Assembly (NCBI GenBank): GCA_008360975.2
Contig: CM039183.1
Coordinates: 52,599,350-52,663,349, forward strand
DNA length: 64,000 nt
Direction: 5' to 3'
Source of the DNA: Lichenostomus cassidix
Taxonomy: Eukaryota > Chordata > Aves > Passeriformes > Meliphagidae
Shown here: in pieces, positions 47,249-58,702 of the stretch
Layout: the number at the start of each line of letters is the position of its first letter
Numbering within the stretch: position 1 is the stretch's first letter
Program-made: the position numbers and the translations under genes
The notes under the pieces: model-generated
The model's database searches: none
Told to the model about the DNA's origin: nothing
Seen by the model: only the letters and a program-made list of their open reading frames with translations

Positions 47249-50200
47249 TTAGCCTTGGGAAGCAGTCTTAAAGCTTGACGATTGAGTTACAAGAACTACT
47301 CATACCCCTCTGCCAACAGTAGAGTAAAAACCAGAAAACCAGAGCTGTCCTGGGGTGTGAGAAGCAGGGAAGGGGAAAGATGGGACTAATCATTCCTTCT
47401 TGTAAGACTGAAGCATCTATGGGAAAATCCAGTTCCTCTGATTTGCTTTCATCTGGCAAAACCATTACATGAAAAAGTGGTTGAGATAATTACACAGTGG
47501 CGGTCACTTTATTATTTACAGTGGTTTATTCATGAAGCACAAGTATGTAGCTTGCTGATCTTGTCCACACATGTGAGAATTTATCTGCCTTTATCTGAAA
47601 CATTTGTCGTATTTCTCTGACTGGTTTGGGTAGCAGGAGCTGTGAAGCCTCCTGGAGCATGGTCTTCAGGCATGAAAATCTGCATATACGGGCTGTGATG
47701 GACTTGTATGACCCTCTTGTTCTGTTGAAAAGTCACTTCTCTTAATAAAGTAGTTACTTCATTTACTATCATCCTACCTCCTGTTATGGTCCAAAACTAG
47801 CTCACCAATATTAATGAACATGAACTGTTCAGCCTATCAACTTACTGTGTAAAATCACTATTTCTTCTACCTTTTGTATTGAAACAATTCTCTGTGTATG
47901 TGTGTATGTGTGAATGTGTTTGCATTAGAGGATTGTGCTGCCTTGCCTATGTTTAGCACATATCTGCTTGTTAAATATATCTCAGTTGAAATGCCTGTGT
48001 GCACGAAAAGAGGAGTTTCTTGATGTTGTCTCACAGAAGGCTAAAATTATAACTCCAGAAAAGGAATGTGAAGTGTTCAAAATGACAAGAAAAATGTATC
48101 TGATGTTGAAAAAATACAGGGCTCTGAGTTTTCTTCCAAAGAAGAAAACTACTTACAAATCTGCTATTCACATATTTTATCTACATCATTAATTGGAATC
48201 CTTCTTAGTTTTTCCTTCTCCTCAGTGGAAGAAGAAAATTTTTCCAGTTTTCCAAATTTGGTCCTGAACTTTTTAAGACCTTCACATGCATTACAGGAAT
48301 GGCTAATCCGGAGAAAATAATTGTTTGCTTTTCTGTTCTCATGTATTCATAACTTCAACGTAAGAGGAAATACACCTAGAACTAGTGAAGTGGAACACTG
48401 ACCTCAAATAATTTTACACTCTGGTCTGAATAAAAGTTGTTTTCAAGTATAAATACTTGGGTGTTCATATTATGAGTTTACCTATTTGTTAATTAGGATA
48501 TTAGAGGCAAATATTCCTTGTGATTGTAGCCTAGTAGAAAGACAGAAAACTTAATTATGCTGTACCATCTAACAGGTGCTGCCCAATGACCAGTAACTCA
48601 AGGACTGTTATGACTGAAACATTTTAATGCTAAAATAACCAAAATTGGTTTTTATCACCATTCTTCATGGGCGGGCAACCTTATTTGAATTGATTTTGTC
48701 TCCAAATCTCTTTCTGAATATCCTCTTGCTACCGGAAAGAAGGAAGTTTATGCTGTGTTCAAGGAAAATGTTCACCACTGTATTGAGTTCTAGATCTTGT
48801 GCAAACTGGGAGAACAAAAAATATCAATTTTTGCATTTGTAAGGCACCTTCAGTTTTTCTCAGCTCACTGTGAAAATGTGAACTCTGAAGGAGTTTAAGA
48901 AGTTTAAGAAACGGCACTATCATTATACCTAGCCTACTGATGAATAAAATAAGGCAGAAAATGCTGTGAAATTATGAACTTGGCTAGGAACAAAATCCAG
49001 GAAAAAGAAAAAATCTTCAGTGCTTAAAAGACCAGGAATGTTCCCCATTGCCCATTCTACTGTATCAATTGAATATATAAGAATGTGGCATTTTCCTTCC
49101 CTTAACAATTTCTGATGTGGTAGACAAATGAGTAATGTGTGTCAGAAAACAAGTTCAGATTTTTTTTTTTAATGTAAAAAATGTCGTTTACCACTAACTC
49201 TTCGTGTCAGGATTTGAGGACATGGGTGACTGGGAGTCTATTTTGTATCCTCAGTCTGCACAAATCCTTCCTCATATGTGCAAAACAATTGGGGGTTTCT
49301 CCTTATTACTCTCACAGCTGTTCCATCAAGGTCACACTTGATGGCTACAATTGGTGTGACAAAGAGTGAAGTAATTCTGCATTACGTGATACTATTTGCA
49401 GGTGACTGGGGATATTTGCACTTGAATGTTGTGTGTGTGCCTTCAGCTAATAAGCAAGTGTTTGGCTCTGAGAGGTCTTACTGGTTTTCACTACCAGTGA
49501 CCATAAATAATGGTCACTGATGCACAGCATCCAACAGTTTGCTCGGCTGTTTCCTTTCATTGTGAACATTGTATTTTCCCTTCCGACTATGCAGAAAACT
49601 TCGAGATTTTCAACACTCCTTGTTAATCTGGAAGCAGAAGCATTACAGAGCAAACACACGTTGGAGAACCCAGGGCAGAGGTACCACCACACCCACCACT
49701 GACCCTTTGGAAACACAGAGAGTAAGCCCAGCAATGCTATGGTTGCATTTTGCCTGGAATCGAGGTGACCTGCTCTTTTGCTGTTTTGGGACATTTTCTC
49801 CTCTAGCATTGGTTTAGCTCAAACCTGTGAACAAGCTAGTGTATCTTACAAAAAAAGGCTGTGGCTATCTTAAAAATTATATGGGCAGCTGAAATGTTGC
49901 TCTGTATCTGTCAGAAATGAGACTGTATTGCTTATTCACTTCATCCATCCTCCTGAATCCTGATTCCTAAACCAGCAATACTTCCCTCCATATTTCCTAA
50001 CATTGCTGCATTATTCTGAGTTTTATAATCTCTCCTACCATCACAGTCATACAGAATTCATGTGCTTTTACCCACCACACACAGAATGGAAGACCTGGAA
50101 TGAAAATGTAATTAAATCATATGCAAATAAAAAATACTGCAGCTGACTTCATAAGAAGGAGACTGTCATATCAAATACCATATTGTATTTGATTTCAATA

Positions 50201-50258
50201 TTAACTGATAGGATTAGCAGAGATGAAATTTACCTTAGAAAGGTGAGCCTGCCTAGAG
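47249..50258. other. No gene seen
   Basis: Ordinary sequence with short frames. No repeats were recognised. Confidence 0.55.
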
Positions 50259-50885
50259 TTACTGGTGAAAGGATTTCAGTACTTTCACAGCTTTTGCACC
50301 CAGGAGCTTTTTTGTTCCTAACTGTGGTGCAAAGAAAGCTGTTCTGTGGCAACTGAAGGCTGTGCTGCCTGGCTGGGGCTGTATTTTCATCCAGCCTGGT
50401 CCAGGGGGTGGCCAGATGTCTGAGGGTGGCTGAGGGGACAGGTCAGCCTGCTGTCCTTGCTGCAGCAGTGCCAGGGGAAGGCTGGGCTGTTTTCTGCTGC
50501 TCCTAAGTGGGCTGTAGGGGTGGGCAGCCTGCGGAGACTGTGTGCCCCAGAACCTGGCTGCTGCCCAGGAGCCCTGGCTGCAGTCACTGCACTGTGTACA
50601 CTGGTGGAATTTTAGGGCATCCTTTTCTTGCACTGATGCTGAACTCTGGATAAAGAACGGAGGAGTAATGGAATGCCTTTCCTCTCTCTGTTGGTCCTTG
50701 TGGAGCAGTTGGGCCGTTCTTGCGTTGTTTTTTCCTTTCACAAGGCCCTGAGAGCTCTCACATGGCTTACCAGTGCCTTGCACCTCATGTATGGGACTGT
50801 GCACTGTGACGTTTCCTGGCTTTCCTCTTCCCATGGGAATGCTGGGCCTGGCCCTGTGGTGCAGGGACCTCTCAGCCAGTGCCAT
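50259..50885 (-). other. 208-codon open frame of unknown meaning
   Basis: This is the longest open frame outside the pyrimidine satellite. It starts MALAERSLHHRARPS and is rich in Gln, Ser, Pro and His with no domain, signal peptide or membrane segment that I can see. The underlying DNA is GC-rich compared with its flanks, which lowers stop-codon frequency. No clear splice sites or polyadenylation signal frame it. It might be a chance frame in a GC-rich non-coding block, a lineage-specific exon, or part of an unrecognised repeat. Confidence 0.15.
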
Positions 50886-50969
50886 CTCCTGGTGCTGCTG
50901 CCTCCCAGCCCCTACAGCTCAGGGCTCTTCTGACCTGCTGCCTTCATAAACACCTCAGTGGCTTTGCCT

Positions 50970-51035
50970 GTGATGTGAAGTGCCTTGGGAGCCCAGTATG
51001 AAAAGTGCTATAGAAATGTAGTTTTGATGTAATTT
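50970..51035 (+). mobile_element. Possible old SINE/LINE tail
   Basis: 'gtgatgtgaagtgccttgggagcccagtatgaaaagtgctatagaaatgtag' resembles the conserved 3' tail shared by several ancient amniote SINEs and L3-type LINEs (...aaagcgctttgagatc...gatgaaaagcgctatataaa...). A weaker echo is at 62370-62415. Only the tail is recognisable. Confidence 0.4.
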
Positions 51036-51589
51036 GGTTTGATTTACAGTTTGAAAAATGAAAATCTTTCTGCAAAGCTAAGACCCCTGTACAATTTTTC
51101 CAGCTTGCTTCAGCTGCTTGCAAAGCTACTTGCATTCCCTTTTGGATCACTGGGGATTTCCTTGACACATTTACACTCCTGTTCTCAATAACTTCATACC
51201 CAGTCTCATGCTGACACTTTCTCCCTTTCTCTTTCTTTTTATTTATTAAAATTACCTGCTCCACAGGTATTAAACATAACCAAGCCAAGCGGAATAGAGG
51301 CCAGTCATAAAAACATAGATGACTACATTTTTCCCTGTTATGATCTGCGACAGGCACTTAGTTCTTTAAAAAATTGCTTCACCTTCAGAGCCTGGAGATC
51401 TGGAGACTCCAATAGCATCACAGGTTTTAAAAAAACCATTTGCGGACATTTCCTTTCAAATCTCTGTACTTCCTGAATTTCTGTCCTTATTTTTGTACTA
51501 CAGTGTCATTCTGTTTGATGCTGGGATTCTATACTGGCAGGCACTCTACAAACCTGCGGAAGTTGCCCCAGAAACCACACACTTAAGCA

Positions 51590-51725
51590 GACAAAAATAT
51601 TGACAAGAAAGCTGTAGTACAAGAGAGGTGAAGTGATTTGTTCAAGGCCACAGAGCAGCTCACTGGCAGGACTCACTATGGAAGACAGGCTTTCTGATGC
51701 TGTACCCACAACAGTTACCTGCCTC
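51590..51725 (-). mobile_element. Ancient L3/MIR-like repeat remnant
   Basis: 'acaagagaggtgaagtgatttgttcaaggccacagagcagctcactggcaggactc' and 'gacaggctttctgatgctgtaccc' follow the well-known old-repeat phrase (gagaggttaagtgacttgcccaaggtcacacagc...). Orientation is given as antisense, like the copy at 38955. Confidence 0.55.
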
Positions 51726-54700
51726 TAAATCTCTGAATTCATCCTTTAATCCTTAGGCACTTGCAAAGATTTAAAAAATTTACTTTACTGGACCTGGGGA
51801 AACCCGATGGTCCCTGAAGTGGAAAATATCAAAGAAAACGACCAGCACTTGTAAAATTAAGTTGGGTTATTTAATGTATTCCTAGCAGGTCGTACTTCTG
51901 TGAAGAAATCCAGTAATCCAGGTTCCCTTGCCAGTGTTTCCTAATGTGTGACAGACTTAACGGTGAAGGACAGGAGGAAAATGGGAATGGTTTTACCTCT
52001 TACCAGGAAGATTTTCTTGTGCTTGATATATAGTAATAAATGGTGAAACTACACTCAAAGCACAGCAGGTTGGGAACAACTTTGGAGTTAAAACAAGGAA
52101 GTTGTCTGTAGGTTTAAACAGTGGAGAAGTGTTTTGGGGCAGAATATGACTTCTTGGTGATACAGTAATCAGAACAAAAATCTCAATAATTAAAAATGGA
52201 GGGCAGTTTTGGCACAAGCATAGCTTTTCACCAGAGGAAGTGCACTTCCCAGTGATGTTAATTAACCCATTCTTTGCCAGATGACATAAACTAACGAGGC
52301 AGAAAGACACAGCACATGGTGAAATAGAGGACTGAGTTGGGTCATCCTTAGCACTGACACTGCTTTGAAAGCGTTGTTTCAGCAGAGATTCTTCTCATCT
52401 GGCTTGTAACAGGCATCAAATCTATGGTGGTGGTCTGAGGCCCCTCTGCAGTGGTGGGAGAACTCTGAAGAGAGAGAGCCTCTTCAGAGTGTGATTCATC
52501 CCATCTGCCTCGGGTATCCTTCTAGGAAGGGATAAATCCCTCTCTGAAGGGATTGCTCACTTTCCACTGAGTACAAAGGGAGCCTGGATGACTAGTGCCT
52601 GGACTTCCAGGGAGCCACAAGTAGGGGAGATCAGTCGCACACCTTTATGTCCTCCTTCATGTTGCCATCAGAATGGTAAAACCTGCCAGGGGCAGGCTGG
52701 CAGTTTGAGCTTGTGAGCACTGCACACTCCAAGTTTTAGTAGTATGCCCAACATCCCTCTCCCAAATGTCTCTGGAACACTGCTGGCTTCATTCCTGTTG
52801 TGTCCATAGCTTTCTTTACAGCCTCGAGGCAGGCTGCTGGAAGAGGAATATTCTTTTGTGTGTCAAAACATGATTTCTTGGGGAAACATAAAGAGGACAC
52901 AGCTGCAACAAAATGGAGAGACAGGTGCAGATGTCTATTTATGTTTTTAAAAACTGCAGATGTGTGTATGTGTGTACATAGAGCTGCTCAGGCAAGCTAG
53001 GATGCATGGATTAATTGAAACCTATACTCTTCAGAAAGAAATTTGAGATGTGCTTGGTTTGATATTATATTTGTAACCAACACTATACTGGTTGTTGGTT
53101 TTTTTTCTGCTTGGGAAATTTCAGATGTGGTATTTAGCTTTGTTTGGCATGAAGACAAGTTTTTTGGCACAGAATAATTTCCTGCAAAAGAAAATTGGGA
53201 CTCTCTATGGCTTCAAAAGTCACGTGGATAGTTTTATCCTGCTGCTCTATTCTTGGTGCACTATTTATCTTCCTTCTCTGTGCGCTGTGCGTGGCAGGGC
53301 CCCATCCTCTTGTGATGCATGTGTCAGGGGAGCCTTAGTTCTGACTAGGAACTGCAGATACCATATCATTAAAATTAATAAGCAGGAACAGTGGAGGTTC
53401 CTGGAGAGACTATGATAAACATTTGACCAAACTTATTCTGTTTTAAATTGTGTCATCCTTCAAAAAAGAGTGTCTTCACTCTCTTATCCCTCGTGCCTTT
53501 CTATTATGTCTCTGTCATGTGCTGAAGTCACCTATTCACCTCTCAGCCCACTTTCCTCCCCTTGTCACACTTACAAGGTGGCTGACACCTTTTCTTGTCC
53601 TTCACTGACTGATGGCTCCTAAACCAGGCCTGGATTTCTGTGCCTCTCCCTAGGAGGAACCTTTGGGTGTTCTCAGATTATGCATAGGCATCTTTGCTCT
53701 GCAAGTGTCAAGTCGTGTCAGGTGGGTGTAGTGACTCAGAAATAGCTTCTCCAAAAAGAAAATAGCATTGCTCTTTTTATTTCATTTAAAAAGGAAAAGC
53801 CACTTTTTTTTTTGACACAGTATATTAAAGCATGTTGTTTGTAAAAACAGTTGAGGTCTGTGTGTATAATTCAGCTCCTTGATCTTTAATCTCCCCTTGC
53901 AGGTTTTTGGAAGTTCTTCTCCACCCCAGCTTGGGCTAGAATTCTCTCCCTGCTTCCACATATTCCCTCACCTGCTGGGAAGCTGCATGTGACAGTATAT
54001 GAGCAATCCTCCTGATGACATCCAGGCTCCCCTGCTGTACTCCAGACTTGGGATCCTGCAGTGATTTAACATCTTTGTTTCTAAGCTTAGTTTAGGAAAG
54101 ATTAAACTGTTCTTTGCATAATGTGTGCTTACTGCATCCATGAGGCTTATTAAAAACATGCGGGAAATCTCCACCTCCATGTCCTCTCCTGGGGCTAGTG
54201 GTTGAGCAGTGTGATAGGTTTAGAACAGATGTTCTCCTGCCACAAACCCTAGTCACTCCCTCTTTGAATCTTCCCTTGGAGCTTTCACCTTTAAGGTTTG
54301 TTCCCTGTTTTTGTGGGTAGTTGCCATACTGACTCTGCCTGTTGGAAATGCTATGTACAGGGAAGGGAATCTCGTGCTGTAGCCACTTTCCCATACATTC
54401 ACCCATTTTCTCCTCCTCATTATCTCCCTTTCAGACCAACACTTTCTGCCTCTGAAACCTTCTGACCTGAAAGAAGGAGAGCTAAAACAGGATAGCCACA
54501 CTGGGAAATTTATAATAGGTTATATCTGTCATGGTTTTGATGTCAAGGCAGCAAAGCCATTGCTGTGGTGGAGGAGTTTGTAAAAGTTAACATTATCCAC
54601 ATTTGTGGAGGTCTTCTTTCCTTGGGAAGACCTTGGATTTTCAAACTGCCTGATATAAGTCTCAGGAAAACCCAGTGGTAGGTGAGAGAGGGTCTGATGT

Positions 54701-56640
54701 GAGGCAGAAAGAGGAGGGAGTATAAATCATTCACCTCTGACTGAGGTACCAAACAAACCTGAAGCTGCAGCTGAGACCTTGGAGAAACCAGTCAAATGTA
54801 TTGTTCCTTCTCCTAAGGGGAAAAAAAAGAGGTGAAAAAAATCAAGGGGAGCAAAACATTTCCTTTGCTTTGCATATTACAAAGGGCACCAAATGTAGAA
54901 AAGAAGAGGAGCAAGTAGGCTGATAAGAGATTTCATTTCATTCCCCTCAGGGTGCCAACTTACCAGTGGTAACCTCGTGGTCTGCTGATGTCATTCACAC
55001 AAAGCAGTTACTTCTGAAGAGACAGGTTTCCTCAGATTTTACCATCTGAGGGAAAAATAGAGGAAAAAATTGTTTGAAAGGGAAAAAAATGTTAAGGTGT
55101 CTGTGTTTTACCAAAAGCCTTTGTAGGAGGTTATTAACTTCAAAAGAAAACTAAATTTATTGTAACTTCTCTCCTCCCTCCCTGTGTTTCTGAAAAGAGC
55201 ACTTGCTGTGATTGTCTGAGCCATTAAGGGCTCCTGGAAGGGCAACGAAGTCCCGTGCTCCCACATCTGTGTGCTTACTGATTTATAAACCTCTCTGTAG
55301 GTAGAAAGAAAAAGGTGAAATTTTCCCTTTTGTGGCAGATGGGCTCCAAAGACTAAAATACAATTATTATGCAGACTCTCAACATGTAGAAAATGGGAAT
55401 AAAAATCTATCTTTAAGATCCATGTGAGGGAAACTTTCTTCTCAGGCTCTCAAGGGAGCAGACTTCATCACCCCAAACTTTTTTCTTCTTTTTGAACAGT
55501 GGTTCCCCGAAAGAAAGACGAGGTTTTAAAACAGTTTCCAGAGGTGAACCATGGATGCCACCTGTTCCTTTTGAATGTTAGCCTGAGATCCACGCAAACA
55601 GGCTTTGCTATTCATGTAGCTGTGTGACATTTTGAAGAAAAACTTTTTAAAAAGTCTGTGCAGTGGGAATGGCAAATAGGAGAATTGTGTTTTCTCTTGC
55701 GTTGCCGTAAAACCTGTAATCTGAAGGAGACAGGAAGGTAGCTGAACTGCTCATGCCATTGCTAATACAAGAGAGTTAATCTGGCATGACGCAGAAGGTG
55801 GAAGATTTCATAAAAAGCTCCTGCCATGTGGTAGTGGTTTCCAGTGCCCAAATACATGTTTCATATAAGTGTGACATGCTGGCTTTGTCTTCACGGGAAC
55901 CATCTCCTCTCTGAGCAGGCCCACTTGTTTCTCCCATCTGTATGAACCTGATCCTTATGTTCCCTGGCAATGCCACACTTTTGGCAGAGCTCTTCATGTC
56001 CCAGCCCTTCTCTCCTTGCAGCAGGTAGCCTTGCTTTCAGTGGCCTTTTCAGGAGGTTACCCAGTCAGTTCTAACCAGCTCTGATGGAAACAGTGCCACC
56101 AGGTCTCTGCTGGCAGGGAGGGAGGTTGTCCTGCATGCTCTGTTCAGGCAGACCTGTGTGGGTGCTGTCAGGGAGGCTGTGTTTGGTGCTGGAGAGCCCT
56201 GCATTACGAGGTGAAACTTCAGGCAGTTTTAGGATAGACAAACCCTCAATTGTGCCTAACCTGGTAAATATGGGGTGAGATAATTGGAAGCCTTTCCTAG
56301 GGTACATGGACATTTCAGCCTGGACATACAGCTGCCAGCCAGCACCGTGAGCACTGCCAGCTACTTGGGAGAGGATGTGCAAAGGTGGGACACCGAAGTG
56401 GCTGGTGCTGGTGGGACTGGGTCCTGTGGCAGCCAGGGGAAATGCTGTGGTACTCACTGCCCATGCGCACCCTGCAGCAGGCAGGGGAACCACAGCAGGG
56501 GGGGGGAGTGTGGAAAACAAATTCAGTGCATTGTTCTGTGCTCTCCCCTGCTCCATTGTGTGCCCCAAGTAATTCCAGTGGTGTTACTGGATGGGTACTG
56601 ATGCAAGTGACAGCCCTGCTGAACTCTGTGTTTTCTCTGC
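51726..56640. other. Non-coding stretch, no gene seen
   Basis: Ordinary sequence. The block at about 52435-52600 shares a theme with 59290-59400 (see findings). The 165-codon minus frame at 56071-56568 lies in GC-rich DNA and has no recognisable domain. Confidence 0.5.
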
Positions 56641-56689
56641 CTCTGAAGTAAGCACTGCTTAGGTAATGGATAGTTAAAATGGCCAAATA

Positions 56690-57060
56690 TCCCTGAAGTA
56701 AGCTTAGCCGCAAAATAAGTGACTTAATTAGCATATAGTAGATACTTATTGTTAAGTGAGAATGCCATCCCCTCCTGCAGGGATTTCAGTTAAACATGAT
56801 GATTGATAAATTGTTATATTCACACCGTGTCACTCAGTGATATAATCATGGCTTTTGTAAATATTTAGTCAAGAGAGCAATCCAGCTGTTCCCAGCCAGG
56901 TTTCATCCAGTGTCAGCCAATGTTCAGTGCTGCTGATTTATTTCATGTGTTGCTTAAGCCTTGAGTAAGATCACATTTTTATGAGTCTCGAAATACCTAT
57001 GGTAATAAATAGTGAGAGTGCCGGAGCTAATGACAACAGCAGAAATAATTATACGGAAAA
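56690..57060. promoter_or_regulatory. AT-rich motif-dense block, enhancer candidate
   Basis: About 370 bp without simple repeats, dense in homeodomain and POU-like cores (gacttaattagcatat, gatgattgataaattg, tataatcatgg, gtaaatatttag, gctaatgac, aataattatac) and with E-box-type CAGCTG. This texture is typical of vertebrate developmental enhancers. The call is from appearance only. Confidence 0.25.
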
Positions 57061-57480
57061 ATATTGCCCAGGGTCCAGAATATGGCCAGGTACTTAACTA
57101 TTCGTAGTTTTTCAGGACAACTGCTTAGCATCTTTTGGTCTAGATTTACGTCAAGGGAGCCCTCACCAGATGCCATTGGAAAGGGAATCCAAGCAGGAAC
57201 TATTTTTCAGAAGGACACTAGCATCTTGTCCCAAAGCTTGACTTTTTAATATAGTGTTGGTCAATGAATGAAAATTCCATTTTCCAAAGGATTTCAAGAT
57301 TTTGAAATTTACCTTGGGTTCAATTTAGAACAAAAGTCTGAAATTCCTCCTGACAGAAGAAGGTTCTGGGAAGGATTCACTCTGAATCAACAGGGCTGGT
57401 TTTGGTATTCAATACAGTACAGGAATGTAAAATATACAAATATATTAAAAATGGAAAATAATTCTCAGATGAAACACTGA

Positions 57481-57509
57481 CTTTCAGAGATCACACAGAT
57501 CTCTGAAAG
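57481..57509. repeat. Perfect 12-bp inverted repeat (hairpin)
   Basis: CTTTCAGAGATC, loop ACACA, GATCTCTGAAAG: all 12 pairs match. The stem is too short for a microRNA precursor. It begins directly after the stop of a 70-codon frame, but vertebrate genes do not use such terminators, so that placement is probably coincidence. Confidence 0.9.
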
Positions 57510-58654
57510 TATCCAAACCTGATATATTCACAGTGTTGGAGCCTTCTTATATTTTTTCTGTAAAACATATTTCTGCAGAACTGACAATTTTGTGAGGCAG
57601 CTCGTCTTTAATGAATTTATATTTTCTGATACTTCTTTCCTGACCATGTTCTTGTTTGATGAAACACTCATGCAACTTTTCCTCACTCATCTGTCTCACT
57701 TTTATTTTGAGAGCTCTTCAGGAATAGCTTTTGTTCTCATGTCAGTTCTTTGTTGAGGAACTGGCTGTCGTGCTGTCCTACCCCCAAGACTTGGAAGTGA
57801 TTCACAAAAAAAGAAAGTTTAAAAAAGATGACACCCAGTTTGGGCTGTATTGCGTATTTGAGATAGCATGCTTCACCCACAGGACAAGATGGTAGATGCT
57901 GAATTTAACTTATTCCCAGTAAAGAACCTCTTCAGTGACCCATATAGACACCTCTTACTGACAGCAGAGGAACAAATTATCTTTACTGCCAAAATTTTAT
58001 TTGCAGAAAATTCAGCTTTTTGTTCTCTCTTTGCAAGTTGTGTTCTTTCATGTTCCGAAGCAGCTCATAATTACAGCGTGTTTCTAAATTTCCAGAGAAT
58101 GTGGACATTTTGAAAAGAAATACAGTATTAAGAGCAGTGGGGTGAAAACTTTCAAGAAGGTTAGCTTAGATCAATGCACCCAGAGCCTTTTGCTAACTTG
58201 GATCTTAAAGTAGGGGGGACACACAACACACTCCAGGAAGGAAAGCAGAGTCTAGAAGGTGCCTGAAAGCAACTGTAGCTCACTGACAGAATGAGGTGAG
58301 GTCGTCCTGCAGCACTGCAGATGGAGTGAAGCAGAGACTTTTTATTTGTTGAGTGCATGAAAACATCTGAGGCAAAGGAAAAGCTATTTCAAATGGGCAT
58401 TAGCATGCCTGTTGGCACTCTCAGACTGATATCAAGGGCGCCCTTGAGCTCAGAGCCAAGTGGAGGTACACCCCTTGAGAACCCGAGGTGACAAAGTGCA
58501 GGTGGAAATGCTGTTCAAATGTATATTTAATGGACATGGGGATAAGCTGTGTTCCAGCCAGTGAAGGTAGAAAAAAAAAGCACAAAACCCCCTCTAATAG
58601 TATCTCATGGTCGATGGCACTAATGGGAAGTAGAACTTCGAAACCAATAGAATT
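57510..58654. other. No gene seen
   Basis: Ordinary sequence with short frames only. Confidence 0.55.
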
Positions 58655-58702
58655 ACTATAAAGCCAAGAAATGGAACTACTATAAAGCCAAGAAATGGAA
58701 CT
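58655..58702 (+). repeat. Perfect 24-bp tandem duplication
   Basis: Two identical 24-bp units, each starting ACTATAAAGCCAAG, stand head to tail. Identity suggests a recent slippage event. Confidence 0.95.

Noticed and set aside
54531..54560. 'tgtcatggttttgatg', like the start of the LTR at 9996
   Set aside because: Only the first dozen bases agree; none of the internal LTR landmarks follow.
57481..57509. Hairpin as a terminator or microRNA
   Set aside because: There is no T-run, vertebrate genes do not use intrinsic terminators, and a 12-bp stem is too short for a microRNA precursor.
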